Shown one piece after another: positions 22,920-33,380 of a DNA stretch of 61,138 nt. The number at the start of each line of letters is the position of its first letter. The stretch's first letter is position 1. The stretch covers positions 9,860 through 70,997 of the forward strand of contig SZWC01015168.1 of the NCBI GenBank assembly GCA_023375785.1, read 5' to 3'. The position numbers were made by a program, and so were the translations under genes. The stretch comes from Penium margaritaceum. Its lineage: Eukaryota; Streptophyta; Zygnematophyceae; Desmidiales; Peniaceae. The notes under the pieces are model-generated. The model was not told where the DNA came from. It saw only the letters and a list, made by a program, of their open reading frames with translations, and did no database searches.

Positions 22920-24365
22920 CCATCGCAACATAACATCAACCATCAGGAAGACCTCAACCCAAGGAGGACACCGACGGTGAAGGGGACCTATTTCACGAGA
23001 GATTGCGAGCTGATCGAGCTCAAAAAGCAACTAGACCAGATCCTTGGTCAGGGGTACACCAGGCCCTCCATGACACCCTACGCGATACCTGCGTACTTTC
23101 TACAGAAAGAAAACAAGCAAGATATAGATGTGAGTGGACTATTGGGCATTGAACTATCACCATCAAGAACAAGAACCCCCTCCCACGAGCAGATGAACTT
23201 TTGGACCAACTTTGTGGGCCCCGAATCTTTAGGAAAACCTACATAAGCAGCAACTATCATCAGATCCGCGTATCAGGTAAGATTGTCAAGATGACAGCGT
23301 TTTGCACTAGATATGGGCAGTTGGCGTTTACGGCCTTGCCGTTTGGACTCACAAACGCGCCCACGACATCTATGGCAGCAATGAACATCTCTCGCCCCTA
23401 CCTAAGCGACTTTTTTGTCATGTATCCTGATGACATCCTGGTGTACAGCCACATCCCAGAGGAGCACAACAGACATCTCCAAAAAATTCATGAATTCTTA
23501 CAAAGAGAGGAATACTTTGGAAGTTTTTGAAATTTGAATTTGGTTGCCGTTCAATCAGTTCTTTGGGCTACATCATCAGCAGTAGACCAATTACCATGGA
23601 CCAAAAGATAGTAGGGGCGGATAGTGATTGGCAGAAACCCACACCTAATCTGTGCGTCCAAGAATATTTTGATTTCTTTAACTACTACCATAGAATTTTT
23701 AAAGACTATGCCCAGGTGTCAGCACCCCTCTCCGATCTCACCAAGAAAACCACTGAGTGGAATTGAGGGAATAGCAAACAAGAATCATTCAACACTCTGA
23801 GAAAAGCTCTAACCTCAGCTCAAGCCTTACGATTGGCCAATCCAACGGTGGACTAGATCATGGCAACTAACGTGCCCGGTCATGCCATCAAAGTCGTTGT
23901 CCTCCAAGACAACGGCGGTGGAGAACAACTAGTTGCGTACATGTTGCAAAACTTTGCAGGCCAGAACTCAACTATGTGGTGTACAATAACGGGATCCTGG
24001 AAGTCGTGCACACAGTCAATACATGACGTTGCTACTTGGAATGCCACTGATGCATTGTCTGCACCGACCATCATGCCCTCAAACATCTCAAGACCAAGCC
24101 AAATCTGAGCTATCAATGTACTTGATAGGTGGAGTTCCTCGAGTCTACCGTTTACTACGACATTAATCACCGACCTGGAAAAACAAATCCGGATGATGCT
24201 CTTAGTCGACGACCGGATATGGTGGCCGAGTTTGGCATGTTTCCCGTTGAACGAGACCCATACCTTGTAAAGTTTTTCGTGCAAGGTTACAAGGAGTTGG
24301 ACGGGTACGACGAAGCCAAGTTCTGGTTCGACGACACGAGGCCATTTCATACACTGGTTTTTTAG
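22920..24365 (+). pseudogene. Gypsy C reverse transcriptase and RNase H (broken)
   Basis: The frame at 22977-23128 carries ELIELKKQLDQILGQGYTRP, the start of gypsy reverse transcriptase. A shift follows, then 23201-23530 carries TAFCTRYGQLAFTALPFGLTN and the catalytic box as MYPDDILVYS (both aspartates kept, Val to Pro). The thumb and connection continue at 23527-23766, with RIFKDYAQVSAPLSDLTKK. RNase H follows in another frame (23860 on). The tail at 24129-24365 carries YDINHRPGKTNPDDALSRRP, the usual RNase H-integrase junction. It ends where the second insert begins. Confidence 0.85.
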
Positions 24366-24439
24366 TGTGTGCCTTTAGTGTGTTCTCTTGAAAGGGATTA
24401 CCTTACACCAATCCTTACACTCTTTTCATAGTGTATGCA

Positions 24440-24995
24440 CAGAGTGTACTTTTTTCTTTTATGGCAAAAAAATCTCTTCTTTGAAGGGACTCCAGTGCGT
24501 GGGGCTAGTGCATATGGAAAGCGCGCTCAGGCACCATACAAAATCACACGAAGAGCGCACTCAGTGCGCTCCTTTGTCTCATATGTCAAGGAAAACATTA
24601 CCTTTTGTCCCATATGGCCATACAACTTTCTTCTTAGGAAGGACCTCAGTGCGTGGGGCTGGTGTGTGTGGCAAGTGTGCTCAGTCACCATATAAGAATA
24701 CACTAAGAGCGCACTCAGTGTGCTCATTTGTCTCATATGTCCTAGCTCACCTTCCATTTTGTCTTATATGGCAAAACGTTTCTCTTCTTTGGAAGGACCC
24801 AAGTGCGTGGGCCTAGTGTATGTGGCGAGTGCGCTTGGTCTCCATTCAAAAATACACCAAGAGCGCACCCAGTGCGCTACTTTGTCTTATGTGTCCTAGA
24901 AAGTACTGGTTCTTTGTCTTTTATGTATAGATTGTTCTCCATTGAGAAGGATTTTGGAGCGTGGAGCTAATGCATGACATTTGACATTTTGGGGG
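24440..24995. repeat. 155-bp subterminal tandem repeats, about 3.5 copies
   Basis: The phrase CAGTGCGTGGGGCTAGTG or a close variant occurs about every 155 bases (24490, 24646, 24799, 24954). Each of the first three units includes an inverted repeat: GAGCGCAC-TCA-GTGCGCTC at 24553-24571, which is perfect, and near copies further on. Open frames through the array are incidental. Confidence 0.8.
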
Positions 24996-26707
24996 TCCAT
25001 ATTCATGAAATGAGACATTCGAGTTTTCATCATTTTGTGTCATATAGTTTTGTTCAATTGATATGATTGAAAGAATGAAACATGGAAACCCTAGTCATTT
25101 GTAACAAAACACCATAGAATTAGAATCATCAAGCTAAGTAATGTGAAGTTTGGAACCGCGACTGCCTTGTTTGAGGCGGTCCCTCGCCGTCGACGGCGAC
25201 ATTGTAGTCCGAGATGCAAGGAAAAAAAGGTGCGGGCATGTATGGCTTGACTTTATGATTGATTGAACGTCTTTATGGTTGATTGAACGTCTTTTTGAGT
25301 GTGAAAGGATCAGAATAGAGAGTGGAATTGCAGAATTCTAATCAACTAAACATGAGAGAAGTTCGGATATGTAGCGGGAATCGGTCTATTATGGCAGCTG
25401 GACAGAACGTGTGAATGACGATGTATGTATGAATAAAACTTTGACGTTCGATTGACCAGAAGTCACGCAACATCGGTAACTCGCAGATGGAGCATAAACT
25501 TCTTCTGGTACAACATCCGTCGACTTTCTGTTGAAGATGTACGAATTTTCTCACATTTATTCTAATCAAATTTTATACAATAAATGATTTCTTTCAGGAG
25601 AAGTGGGTGGTTTCTAACTTCGAACAGAAAAATTTACCATCCATATGCAGGGATCGTCTAATACCGGAATGCAACCTTCTTGAGCGAAAAGTTTTTTGTT
25701 TCAAACCCCATATCATCTAGGTTTGCGCCCTTCTGAGCTTCATGTGCCATAAAACAACAGCGACCGTTTGCTTCTTGAACAGAGAAATTCAAGCTGGTTG
25801 GTCAATTCTTTTTGAACTGATCGTTTGCACACTGAGTGCGTGATAAGTGCACTTCATCACTCATTCCGAGTGCACTCGCCACATGCACTATCCCCGTACA
25901 CTGGGGGGGGGGGCTACTAGACCACCCTCCGAGAATTCAAGCGACGTATCCGGCGTGGTACGTCACACCAGCAACACTATGTCGCAGATACAATAGACGG
26001 GTGGTTCAATGTCAGGAGACGGTCGTCAAGTCAAACCACCGTCTTGTTGCGAGCGGGCGATTCAGGTAACTAGTACGTGAAAGCCGGTTCGTAATCCGGA
26101 AAGAAATCAATACGGACATACCAACATGGGAAGATCATCGGACAGACATACGTCCGAAAGATAAGTCTAGCTGTCAAAGGCTACATTAACCATGTAGAAA
26201 CATTGTTGAAGCTAGAATAAGTTTCCATGTAAGATGTACACAATGTATTTCTCTTTTTCTTGGAAATAACTCCCAGGAACATATGATTGGCCACAAGTTT
26301 ACAAAGAAACAATGCAATGAGAAACCTGAGGATGGATTTGTTACTGAAATCAGTTTGAAAAACAAGAAACCTTCCACACTGATTTTTTCTTTCTAGTTTT
26401 ATCATTAAGAGATGAGGACACCTTCCATGTAAACTATGCAAACTCGAGAGCATCTTCTGCCATATATATCTACCCAAAACAAGACAGGAATGCACCTTTT
26501 GATAAATACAAGAGCTTTTTCTTTCAACAAGAGTATGTTCAGTTTAAGACATTATTGCACTAATTTTAACAAGACTATGTTTTATTGGTGAGAGATTTAG
26601 ATTTCCAAGTACAATCAGTTGAATGCACCAAGGGACATTCAAATGAGACAAAGCTCTGATCATGTAGGACAAAAGGAACATTGTGCTGAAATGTGTGAAT
26701 TTGCACA

Positions 26708-26710
<3 letters not shown>
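24996..26710. other. Unassigned A/T-rich interior of the insert
   Basis: No gene is seen. Notable pieces are a 16-bp perfect palindrome TCGCCGTCGACGGCGA at 25184-25199, a 22-bp tandem duplication with GATTGAACGTCTTT near 25260-25295, and further AGTGCACTC-type words near 25836-25885. Short open frames have no recognisable product. Confidence 0.45.
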
Positions 26711-26761
<51 letters not shown>

Positions 26762-27113
26762 NNNNNNNNNNNNNNNNNNNNNNNNNNNNNNNNNNNNNNN
26801 NNNNNNNNNNNNNNNNNNNNNNNNNNNNNNNNNNNNNNNNNNNNNNNNNNNNNNNNNNNNNNNNNNNNNNNNNNNNNNNNNNNNNNNNNNNNNNNNNNNN
26901 NNNNNNNNNNNNNNNNNNNNNNNNNNNNNNNNNNNNNNNNNNNNNNNNNNNNNNNNNNNNNNNNNNNNNNNNNNNNNNNNNNNNNNNNNNNNNNNNNNNN
27001 NNNNNNNNNNNNNNNNNNNNNNNNNNNNNNNNNNNNNNNNNNNNNNNNNNNNNNNNNNNNNNNNNNNNNNNNNNNNNNNNNNNNNNNNNNNNNNNNNNNN
27101 NNNGAGAGAGAGA

Positions 27114-27176
<63 letters not shown>
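26711..27176. repeat. GA/CT microsatellite spanning an assembly gap
   Basis: (GA)n runs occupy 26712-26760 and 27104-27174 and flank 342 unknown bases (26762-27103). The true repeat length is unknown. Reading frames through it are artefacts. Confidence 0.97.
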
Positions 27177-27178
<2 letters not shown>

Positions 27179-27299
27179 AGAGAGAGAAGTTTAGTGTCCA
27201 CTGTTCAAGCGCACTAGTTTTTTAGTGCATGGTGTTGGTGCATGGCTATGGAGCGCACTAGAAGTGCACACTAAAAAGTGAGTGCATGATCTGACCACT

Positions 27300-28150
27300 G
27301 TTGGGCATATATGAACGACACCTACTGGCAACGTCAATTCACTCGCTAGGCCATAATTCCTCCACACGAGGAACTACGACGGATGCCATTGGAGGAGTTT
27401 CGTGACACTGGTCCAGGTGGAAAATTCAGTTAGGAAAAGATTCTCAAGAAAACAATGAATTACTATGGGTGGGAGAAGATGGCGGCCAACTTGGTGCCCT
27501 TCTGCAAATCGTGCAACACCTGTCATAGACAAAATCTCACTGCACATGGTCACCTGGTCGACTTTAACCCGTATCGATTCAACATATATGTGGATTGACA
27601 CCAGCATTGACTTTATGACAGGCTTGTGCGCCACTCCCGAGGGGTACAATGCCATCTTCATCGTGGTGGAAAGATCTTCTTAAGTTTCACTTTTCATTCG
27701 ACAACCGCCACCGTCACTGCACAAGGAACTGCACGGTTGATTCTAATTAAGATCGTGCGGCTACACGGAGTGTCGCGTACCATCATGAGCGACAGAGACG
27801 GGTGTCTCAATAGCCCTTTTTGGCATGAATTGATTGCATGTTACAGCATTCTCACCCAGCTACTAATGAAGTTACATCCTCAAATCGACGGGCAAACCAA
27901 ATGAACCAATCAACCGCAAAAACAACTCCTATGCACATTATGTGAGCCACACGGTACGGATTTGGTAGAAAACCTGCCAATTGTTGAACTCGCGTACAAC
28001 TCCGCCACTTCCACCATAATTGGTGAAACACCATTTGAAGTGGTGTATGGCAAACTTCCCGCCATTTGTTCTACCTCTGATGGTCAATGGGGTGCATGTC
28101 ATGTTTGCTTCCATCCTATACATCATCACCTAGATATCAGTAAATGACAA
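27300..28150 (+). pseudogene. Gypsy C integrase (broken)
   Basis: The piece carries the zinc-binding region YYGWEKMAANLVPFCKSCNT (about 27460-27520) and then DFMTGL with the first catalytic aspartate (about 27610). MSDRDG (about 27785) carries the second. At the third site the usual Gln-Thr-Glu pattern reads GQTK followed by a stop (about 27895), so the catalytic glutamate is gone. A later frame holds LPIVELAYNSATSTIIGETP and FEVVYGKLP (27962-28055), the conserved integrase C-terminal core. Several frameshifts interrupt. Shorter copies recur at 45541 and 48953. Confidence 0.85.
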
Positions 28151-28521
28151 ATGAATGTGATTTTAACCACATTATCATGATATGAACTTGATTACTACAC
28201 ATGTTTGAATTGGAACGTAAACATTCTGTGGTAGTTCACCTGGATACACTTGTAGAATGCATCATATTCTGAGTGGGGTCCCTTGTCCGATGTGTTCAAT
28301 AATAGTCCTTAAAGACAGGCTTGTTGACTGTAACTAGAGGAGATTATGACTTTTAACATCACTGCCGCGCGGGCCAAGGGGACAGGGCATGTTATCTTTA
28401 TAAAAAACAACCTAGTTGAAGGAGGGATCCTAGAAATAGTACTATCATTCTACACAAACCATGGAATAAACAAAACCATACACATGAATAGTCCCCTCTT
28501 CTTTTTGACCGAAAGTAAAAT

Positions 28522-28549
28522 TGGCAAGTTCATCGTGATGAACTTGCCA
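28522..28549. repeat. Near-perfect 28-bp palindrome
   Basis: TGGCAAGTTCATC is followed after two bases by its exact reverse complement. It lies in the stretch absent from copies 2 and 3 and could be a recombination scar, a hairpin or the core of a small insert. Confidence 0.85.
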
Positions 28550-28835
28550 TTTGAGGCAGTGGTCACAACGATCACAATTTTGTTGCGGTGTAATGTCCCA
28601 TGTGTCCAGGTGAGGCATAAGGCTACCTCAAAATGAAAATATTAAGAAATCAAAACCAGCCACGTGGGTCCTAATTGAAAAAGAAACAACGGCAGTATTG
28701 GGATTTCCACCATAGTGAAATGTGCCCATATAAGAAGTGCGGTACTTTGTTCCCTTTCCTTTTCTTCACTTCTTACTTTTCACTGTGCCTTTTCTTGTGT
28801 GTGTCTCAACCTTAGCATTGCTGTCTAGGTAGTCA

Positions 28836-29039
28836 ATGGCCTTGGTGCCCTTCATTTCTCAACAGGCCAAGACATCACCGTGTTTAGTTTCACAACCAAG
28901 CGTTTCTGCACACATACAAACAAAGGATTCTCAGCGGCTTTCTATTCTTACACCTGCCTTACGGTGTAAGGCAGACGTAAGGAATTTCCTGGCTGGGCTA
29001 AGAAATACCCTCATTGGTATGTGTAAAAATTTGTATTGA
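28836..29039 (+). CDS. Conserved 67-residue ORF in LTR-like unit (copy 1)
   Basis: The frame starts at an ATG about 110 bases after a TATA-like box and ends in TGA, encoding 67 residues beginning MALVPFISQQAK and ending GMCKNLY. An ORF of the same length, start and stop occurs at 46246 and 49658. Copy 1 differs from copy 2 by about six synonymous and six amino-acid changes without any indel, while nearby noncoding sequence has indels. I know no family for it. It is basic, with no signal peptide or membrane segment. It may be an element-encoded small protein or a chance frame in a conserved leader. Confidence 0.4.
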   Translation: MALVPFISQQAKTSPCLVSQPSVSAHIQTKDSQRLSILTPALRCKADVRNFLAGLRNTLIGMCKNLY

Positions 29040-29055
29040 GGAATGAAAATCAACT

Positions 29056-30194
29056 GATATACGCCGTACACAGTTGCTACCACCACGACCGCATGTAGCA
29101 CACCGATGCTGGTCACTTGTCTCAAATTTCCACAGAGTTATGCATATGGGATTATCTTCATGTACACTCATAAGAACAAGGTGTCGTCCAAAACTGAACA
29201 TCCCAAAACTTAACTTGGGAGTGATGGAAACATATGACCAAAGGTCTGGCATCAGTTATTAGGTAAACAATGCGAAGATCATGCAAATGAGGTAACTGAA
29301 CGCATAATCATTTACAGTGCCAATGGGACAAACGTTGTCATACTAATACATGTTCAAGTGACAAAAGCAACACATATACATTTTTAAGCATGGCTCATAT
29401 CTGTCGCTTGCATACACTACCAGTTCACCACCACTAGTGGTGTGTATGAGCATGGGCACGAGGACAGAGGTCACCATAAGCTGTGGAAACATACACAAGG
29501 ATACAATGTAATGGAACGCGATGTTTACACATGGAGAAACTATTTGGATTAAAGCCAGAATTCAATGGCATGTAAGGCACTGCATGGCTTTGGCTAACAT
29601 AAGCAAACATACGCTGAAAGTAGGCTACCAACCATTTCCACATGCAAAGTTGATTCCCACACAATGGAAGGAAGTTTTCACCTTTCATGTCCAAAGTGAC
29701 TTTGTAAGGAAGTCAGCCACATGCGCATTGGCACCCACCCTCGTGACCGATATCAAAAATTGCTTCACCAACTCACACACAAAGTGATGCTATAAAACTA
29801 TGAATCAGGGTTCTCATCAATGGCCACGTGACTCCAGCTACTATAGCAGAGGCTAGTGGCATGCTATGATTGATATAAATCATGAAACAAACACAAAACT
29901 GTATAGGCTAAGGAGTTACCTACCACAAGCTACATACCTATCCTTGAATGAATCATTACAGGTGTACAAATGTTTGCAGCTATGGCATTAGATAATTGTC
30001 TTTACAAGAAACAAAATGTACTCCTGTTTTACTCCTCCTGTTTGGACTTGTGAAGACAGGTTCTCAAAGTCGTGCACTTCGTCCTTGCTATGGCTCACAA
30101 AATGGTTTCCATAATCTGGTGGATAAGTTTACCCCTTTAGGTCACTTTTGGAGAATAGTCATCAACAACCATGTAAAGGGAGACTGAAGAATTT
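29056..30194. other. Extra 1.1-kb segment inside LTR-like copy 1
   Basis: This stretch is absent between the matching points of the units at 46490 and 49905. It is A/T-rich. A minus frame (29252-28998) contains the Cys-rich string CATCGRGGSNC, suggestive of a zinc-binding segment but not enough for a call. No terminal repeats were found. Confidence 0.45.
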
Positions 30195-30479
30195 TGAGTC
30201 TCAAAAACTTGATTTATTTTATTTCCTTTCTCTCTTTTTACTAGTCCGAAGCAAAGGGGGTACTTTGAGCAGCTTGTGTTTTTTATGAGTTTTGTGAGTT
30301 CGAGTCTCAAAGTTTGTGCTGTACTCCTTTTATGAGGGGAAACCAAAACACCATGTCAGTGGCACACTTGGAATGTTTCTCACAATTCTTTATCCCTTTC
30401 ACAGGGGAATATTTAGGTATATAAAAGGGAGAGAAAATGGAAACATGCAACCTCCACTCTGCTTGCCTAGTGCAAAGGG

Positions 30480-31260
30480 ATCTCCCGCTTCAGGTTTGAG
30501 GTCGATGCGATGGTCCACGTTCCGCTTTGGTGGTAGACCCGCCGGAAGGGTGTCAGGGAACATGTCCTCAAACTCCGTACACACCTTCCAAAGCTCCCTG
30601 GGCACCGTGGCAAACTTGCCTTGGGCCCCCAGCTGCTAACGAGTTGCCCCATGCACCATAGCAGGCGCTACATCCTCTGTTTTGCCAAAATCTTCGTCCC
30701 CATCTTGCACAAATACCAAAACATTTTCTCCTTCTTTCAAATCGTGCGCTTGAGCTACACCAAGTTCAGCATCAACGACGTCAATTCCTCTTTGCAAGGC
30801 ACGAACTGCTGCTGCGCTTCCTCCTCGCAAGTCTCCTCCGCCGCAGCCTCTTCCTCGGACCACATAGGCAGGGGATACTCCTTGTCTCCGAGCTTGACTG
30901 CGACGGCGCGCCTCCCAATTGACAATGGGGTTGTACTTGTGGAGGAAGTCACGGCCGAGAATCACATCGCAATCCATCTTTGGGCACAACCGGTATACAG
31001 TCGTTATGCAAAGCTTCCCCACGCAAATGGGAAGGGGACAAGCCAAGAACCCCATTTGAATTGTGCCGTCCACTTGGTTAGCAGTCTGCTTCTTGCTCCT
31101 GAGCGCAATGCCCCACTTTCGAGCACACTCCATGCTCACAAAACTATGGCTAACGCCATAATCCAGTAGAGTCCCCACCTTCCCCTTGACGCCTTTCACT
31201 CGCGCCTCAAATAGAAGTGGGGGCTGCTCCTCCTCATACCTCGCAGCCCATGCCTTGACC
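30480..31260 (-). pseudogene. Chromovirus D protease and truncated RT start
   Basis: The frame from 31199 to 30636 carries the retroviral-type protease fold pattern: LLDYGVSHSFVSMECARKWG, where the active-site Asp is kept but Ser-Gly-Ala became Tyr-Gly-Val, then CDVILGRDFLHKYNPIVNWE. A second frame (30605-30399) carries EDMFPDTLPAGLPPKR and VDHRIDLKP, the leading edge of reverse transcriptase. After that the sequence is unrelated to the family. Confidence 0.8.
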
Positions 31261-31345
31261 TTAGAAACCCCCTTAATTGCTGCAAGGCGTTTGGGTGGGT
31301 GTTCAACTGGCGGTTTGTGTTGAGAGGAGCCAGGAGTAACACCAT

Positions 31346-32413
31346 CTACTCCCGGCTCTCCTCGTTTCCTAACTCCTTTGCTGCTTTCTCTGATTCCTTT
31401 GTGGCTTTCTTCCCCCTTCCTTGCCGCTTACCCTTGCCGTCGCCCTTCTTTGGCCTCCAACAGTCACACGCCATGTGGCCAGGCCTGACACAGTTGTAGC
31501 ACTTGCGTTGTTGCAATGCTCTGATCTCCATGGGCATGTTATCGTTCTTGGCCGGTGTGTTGTAACCACCTCCAAAGGAGTTGTGGCTGTTGGCATGAGC
31601 CTGTTGCACGCGCGAGTCGTACCGCTCTGCTACTGTGATCATCCTCAGCAGGTCGTCGTTGAGTTCGTGCATCACCATCACAGCGCGGGCATTGTTCTTG
31701 AGGTCCTTGCTATATTGGAAGCACAGTTCATGAGAATCGAAGCCAAAATTGGCAACGATCTCACAAAACCTGCGGGTGTTGTCAACGACGCCGCCAGTTT
31801 AGCAAAGCCAACGCAGCTTGGCGCGTGCGTTGTGCCTCACGTTGCCCACGATGAAGTGCTTGATGAATGACTCCGTGAACTCCTTCCACATAGTCGGCCA
31901 TTTCAGGGTAGGTTTGCCACTGCTACAGGTTGGAGCCGATGAGGTCGAGATTCCGGTCGCGGCTACAATCCCGGCGACCTTTGCTGCTCCACGGCCGTGT
32001 GGAATGGAAAGCATCATATCGGCCCACCAATCCAACGATGCCCCCCTTATAAGGGTCACGGCAAATTTGCAGTGCACCTCGTACCTTGAGGCATCCACGC
32101 TGATGGCGGTGAAGTACAGCTCCAGTCCGAGGATCCAAGCGTTCGGAGCTGGCCCATCCTTTCTCGATGGGTGAAACGGCTCCTGCTTGGACAGGCTCAG
32201 GACGCTTACCGCACGTCCGTTTGTAGTGGCAGCTGCCATTGATGTTGTCACTAGACGCTTTCCGAGCTCCTCTTTGAGGTACATGTTTTGCTTCTCTAAT
32301 AGGTCCATTTTAGCATGCATGTCGGCGAGTAACGTGTGCAACGTTGCGGCTGCTGTTCATTCGCCTTGCGCGTCAAATGCCGCGACCATTATGAACGTGC
32401 CGGATGAAGTCAT
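31346..32413 (-). pseudogene. Chromovirus D gag
   Basis: The start by homology with E and F is the Met at 32413, followed by an early stop near 32355. The body (32341-31799) has a coiled-coil-like segment MDLLEKQNMYLKEELGKR and the gypsy gag core WILGLELYFTAI with LDWWADMMLSIP. A frameshift near 31800 leads to the C-terminal frame (31681-31346) with an intact knuckle CYNCVRPGHMACDC and a Lys/Gly/Arg-rich tail. The intact knuckle contrasts with element E. Confidence 0.8.
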
Positions 32414-32581
32414 CTTTGCATCCGGTACAACTTCTTCCTCAATGGTCCTTTGGTTACCGCCTTGTCACCGGAGTGTGTGGTTGGCCTTGGGCATGGATGT
32501 GCCAAAGAGACGAGACCTGTGGTAGTCTACACTGGCCAGGAGAGGTTACCATGTAGAAGATTGTGCCCCTGAGCCAAGGGT

Positions 32582-32594
32582 GGCTCTGATACCA
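32582..32594 (-). promoter_or_regulatory. tRNA-Met primer-binding site of element D
   Basis: On the minus strand this reads TGGTATCAGAGCC, two bases inside the LTR end (TG at 32597 in plus sense). It shows that this LTR serves as 5' LTR for element D. Confidence 0.88.
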
Positions 32595-32596
32595 AG

Positions 32597-33363
32597 TGTG
32601 AATCGGGAACAGTGTGCTAGCCTCAACCGGATGGTGTAGGCACCAACCGGCGGCAACGGCAACAAAAGGAAGGCCGGTGCACACCTTTCCGGGTTTGTGG
32701 AAGCGTAGGGTCGTCTTGGGGAGCATGGGAACATGTGTGGCACAGTGGGAGTAACCTGTACTTCTTATTCAAGTGGCAACTTACAAGTCAATGTGTACAT
32801 GATGACACATCCTACGCGCCCCAAGGTCGCCAAGCCATGCGTGACCCCATACAGGTCGCAAATGAGTATTATTGCCTTGCGTCACATGTTTCATCTTTGC
32901 AGCTTTCCATTGTACCAAGAATTGCACCATTCCGTGGAGGAACGACCAAGATATGGCCATTTTTGTGAACCACGGCAATCTGATGCTGGCAGCACCACGA
33001 GCGGCGGTGACGGCCGCCCGAAGTGCCCTTTCTCATACTAACACATTGGGGTACCATTCCAAAGCTCCCTTGGCCCTCAATGATCTTCGACTCATTGACT
33101 TTTGGGCCCCAAGGCACGCTTCGGCCTTGTTGGGTCTTCCGAGGGTTGAGCCTTGGTCCTTGGGGACAATTTCCCATCACCCTTTTCCCCTCGGCCGGTC
33201 CAACTTTTGGCCGGGGGTAACTTCCTCAGTTCTTCATGGCTCGACCCCGTTCTTGGGTTGATCTTGAACTGCTTTTCTTGTAGATTAAAAAATCCTTGGT
33301 CAGATTGTACATTAAAGGAAGCCTAAAGCCGTAATCAGTGCCATTGGCACTTTCCAGCTTACA
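32597..33363 (-). repeat. Chromovirus LTR 1 (shared by D and E)
   Basis: 767 bases, the same length as LTR 2 at 38186-38952 and clearly homologous throughout. It starts TGTG and ends TTACA in plus sense. A primer site borders its low end and a polypurine tract its high end, so it is both 5' LTR of D and 3' LTR of E. Confidence 0.88.
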
Positions 33364-33379
33364 CTACCCCCCCTCCGCT
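33364..33379 (-). promoter_or_regulatory. Polypurine tract of element E
   Basis: On the minus strand the bases immediately before the LTR read AGCGGAGGGGGGTAG, a typical plus-strand priming site. A similar, longer tract lies at 38953-38972 for element F. Confidence 0.8.
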
Positions 33380-33380
33380 T

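Larger units (their letters stand above)
24352..27290. mobile_element. Inverted-end insert in gypsy C, about 2.9 kb
   Basis: The left end reads GGTTTTTTAGTGTGTGCCTTT and the right end, on the other strand, reads CACTTTTTAGTGTGCACTTC, a diverged inverted pair. Gypsy RNase H coding stops on the left and the integrase resumes on the right. The interior holds 155-bp tandem repeats, palindromes of AGTGCGCT type, a GA microsatellite and an assembly gap. No transposase is visible. The target duplication is not resolved. Confidence 0.55.
19960..28150 (+). mobile_element. Gypsy element C (Ty3/gypsy), interrupted by two inserts
   Basis: Plus-strand gypsy pieces occur in correct order: protease (about 20041), the protease-RT linker (ending 20642), reverse transcriptase (22920-23530), RT end and RNase H (23530-24365), and integrase (27300-28140). 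Gag is missing or unrecognisable. The gaps at 20645-22905 and about 24352-27290 are inserts bounded by inverted ends. The downstream LTR-like unit follows from about 28160. This family differs in sequence from the D/E/F chromoviruses. Confidence 0.8.
28160..30410 (+). repeat. LTR-like unit downstream of gypsy C (copy 1)
   Basis: Sequence 28650-29055 and 30195-30410 is closely matched at 46060-46725 and 49480-50130, each time downstream of the same integrase end. It contains a TATA-like CCATATAAG at 28722. I infer the 3' LTR (or a 3' terminal unit) of the C family. Compared with the others, this copy has two extra stretches: about 400 bp at 28240-28640 and about 1.14 kb at 29056-30194. The 5' partner is not in the window. 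Confidence 0.55.
30480..32594 (-). mobile_element. Chromovirus D internal region, truncated
   Basis: On the minus strand it reads primer site, gag, zinc knuckle, protease and the first codons of reverse transcriptase. Homology to elements E and F stops abruptly near 30480 after the conserved VDHRIDLKP. The missing part is most of pol. It shares the LTR 32597-33363 with element E. Confidence 0.8.

Noticed and set aside
24388-24816. 142-codon plus-strand frame in the 155-bp repeats; also considered as a CRISPR-like array
   Set aside because: The unit is a long diverged tandem repeat without spacers, in a eukaryotic transposon-like insert. The frame has no domain.
26575-27201. Long open frames of Arg-Glu or Leu-Ser repeats on both strands
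   Set aside because: They are translations of a GA microsatellite and of an N gap.
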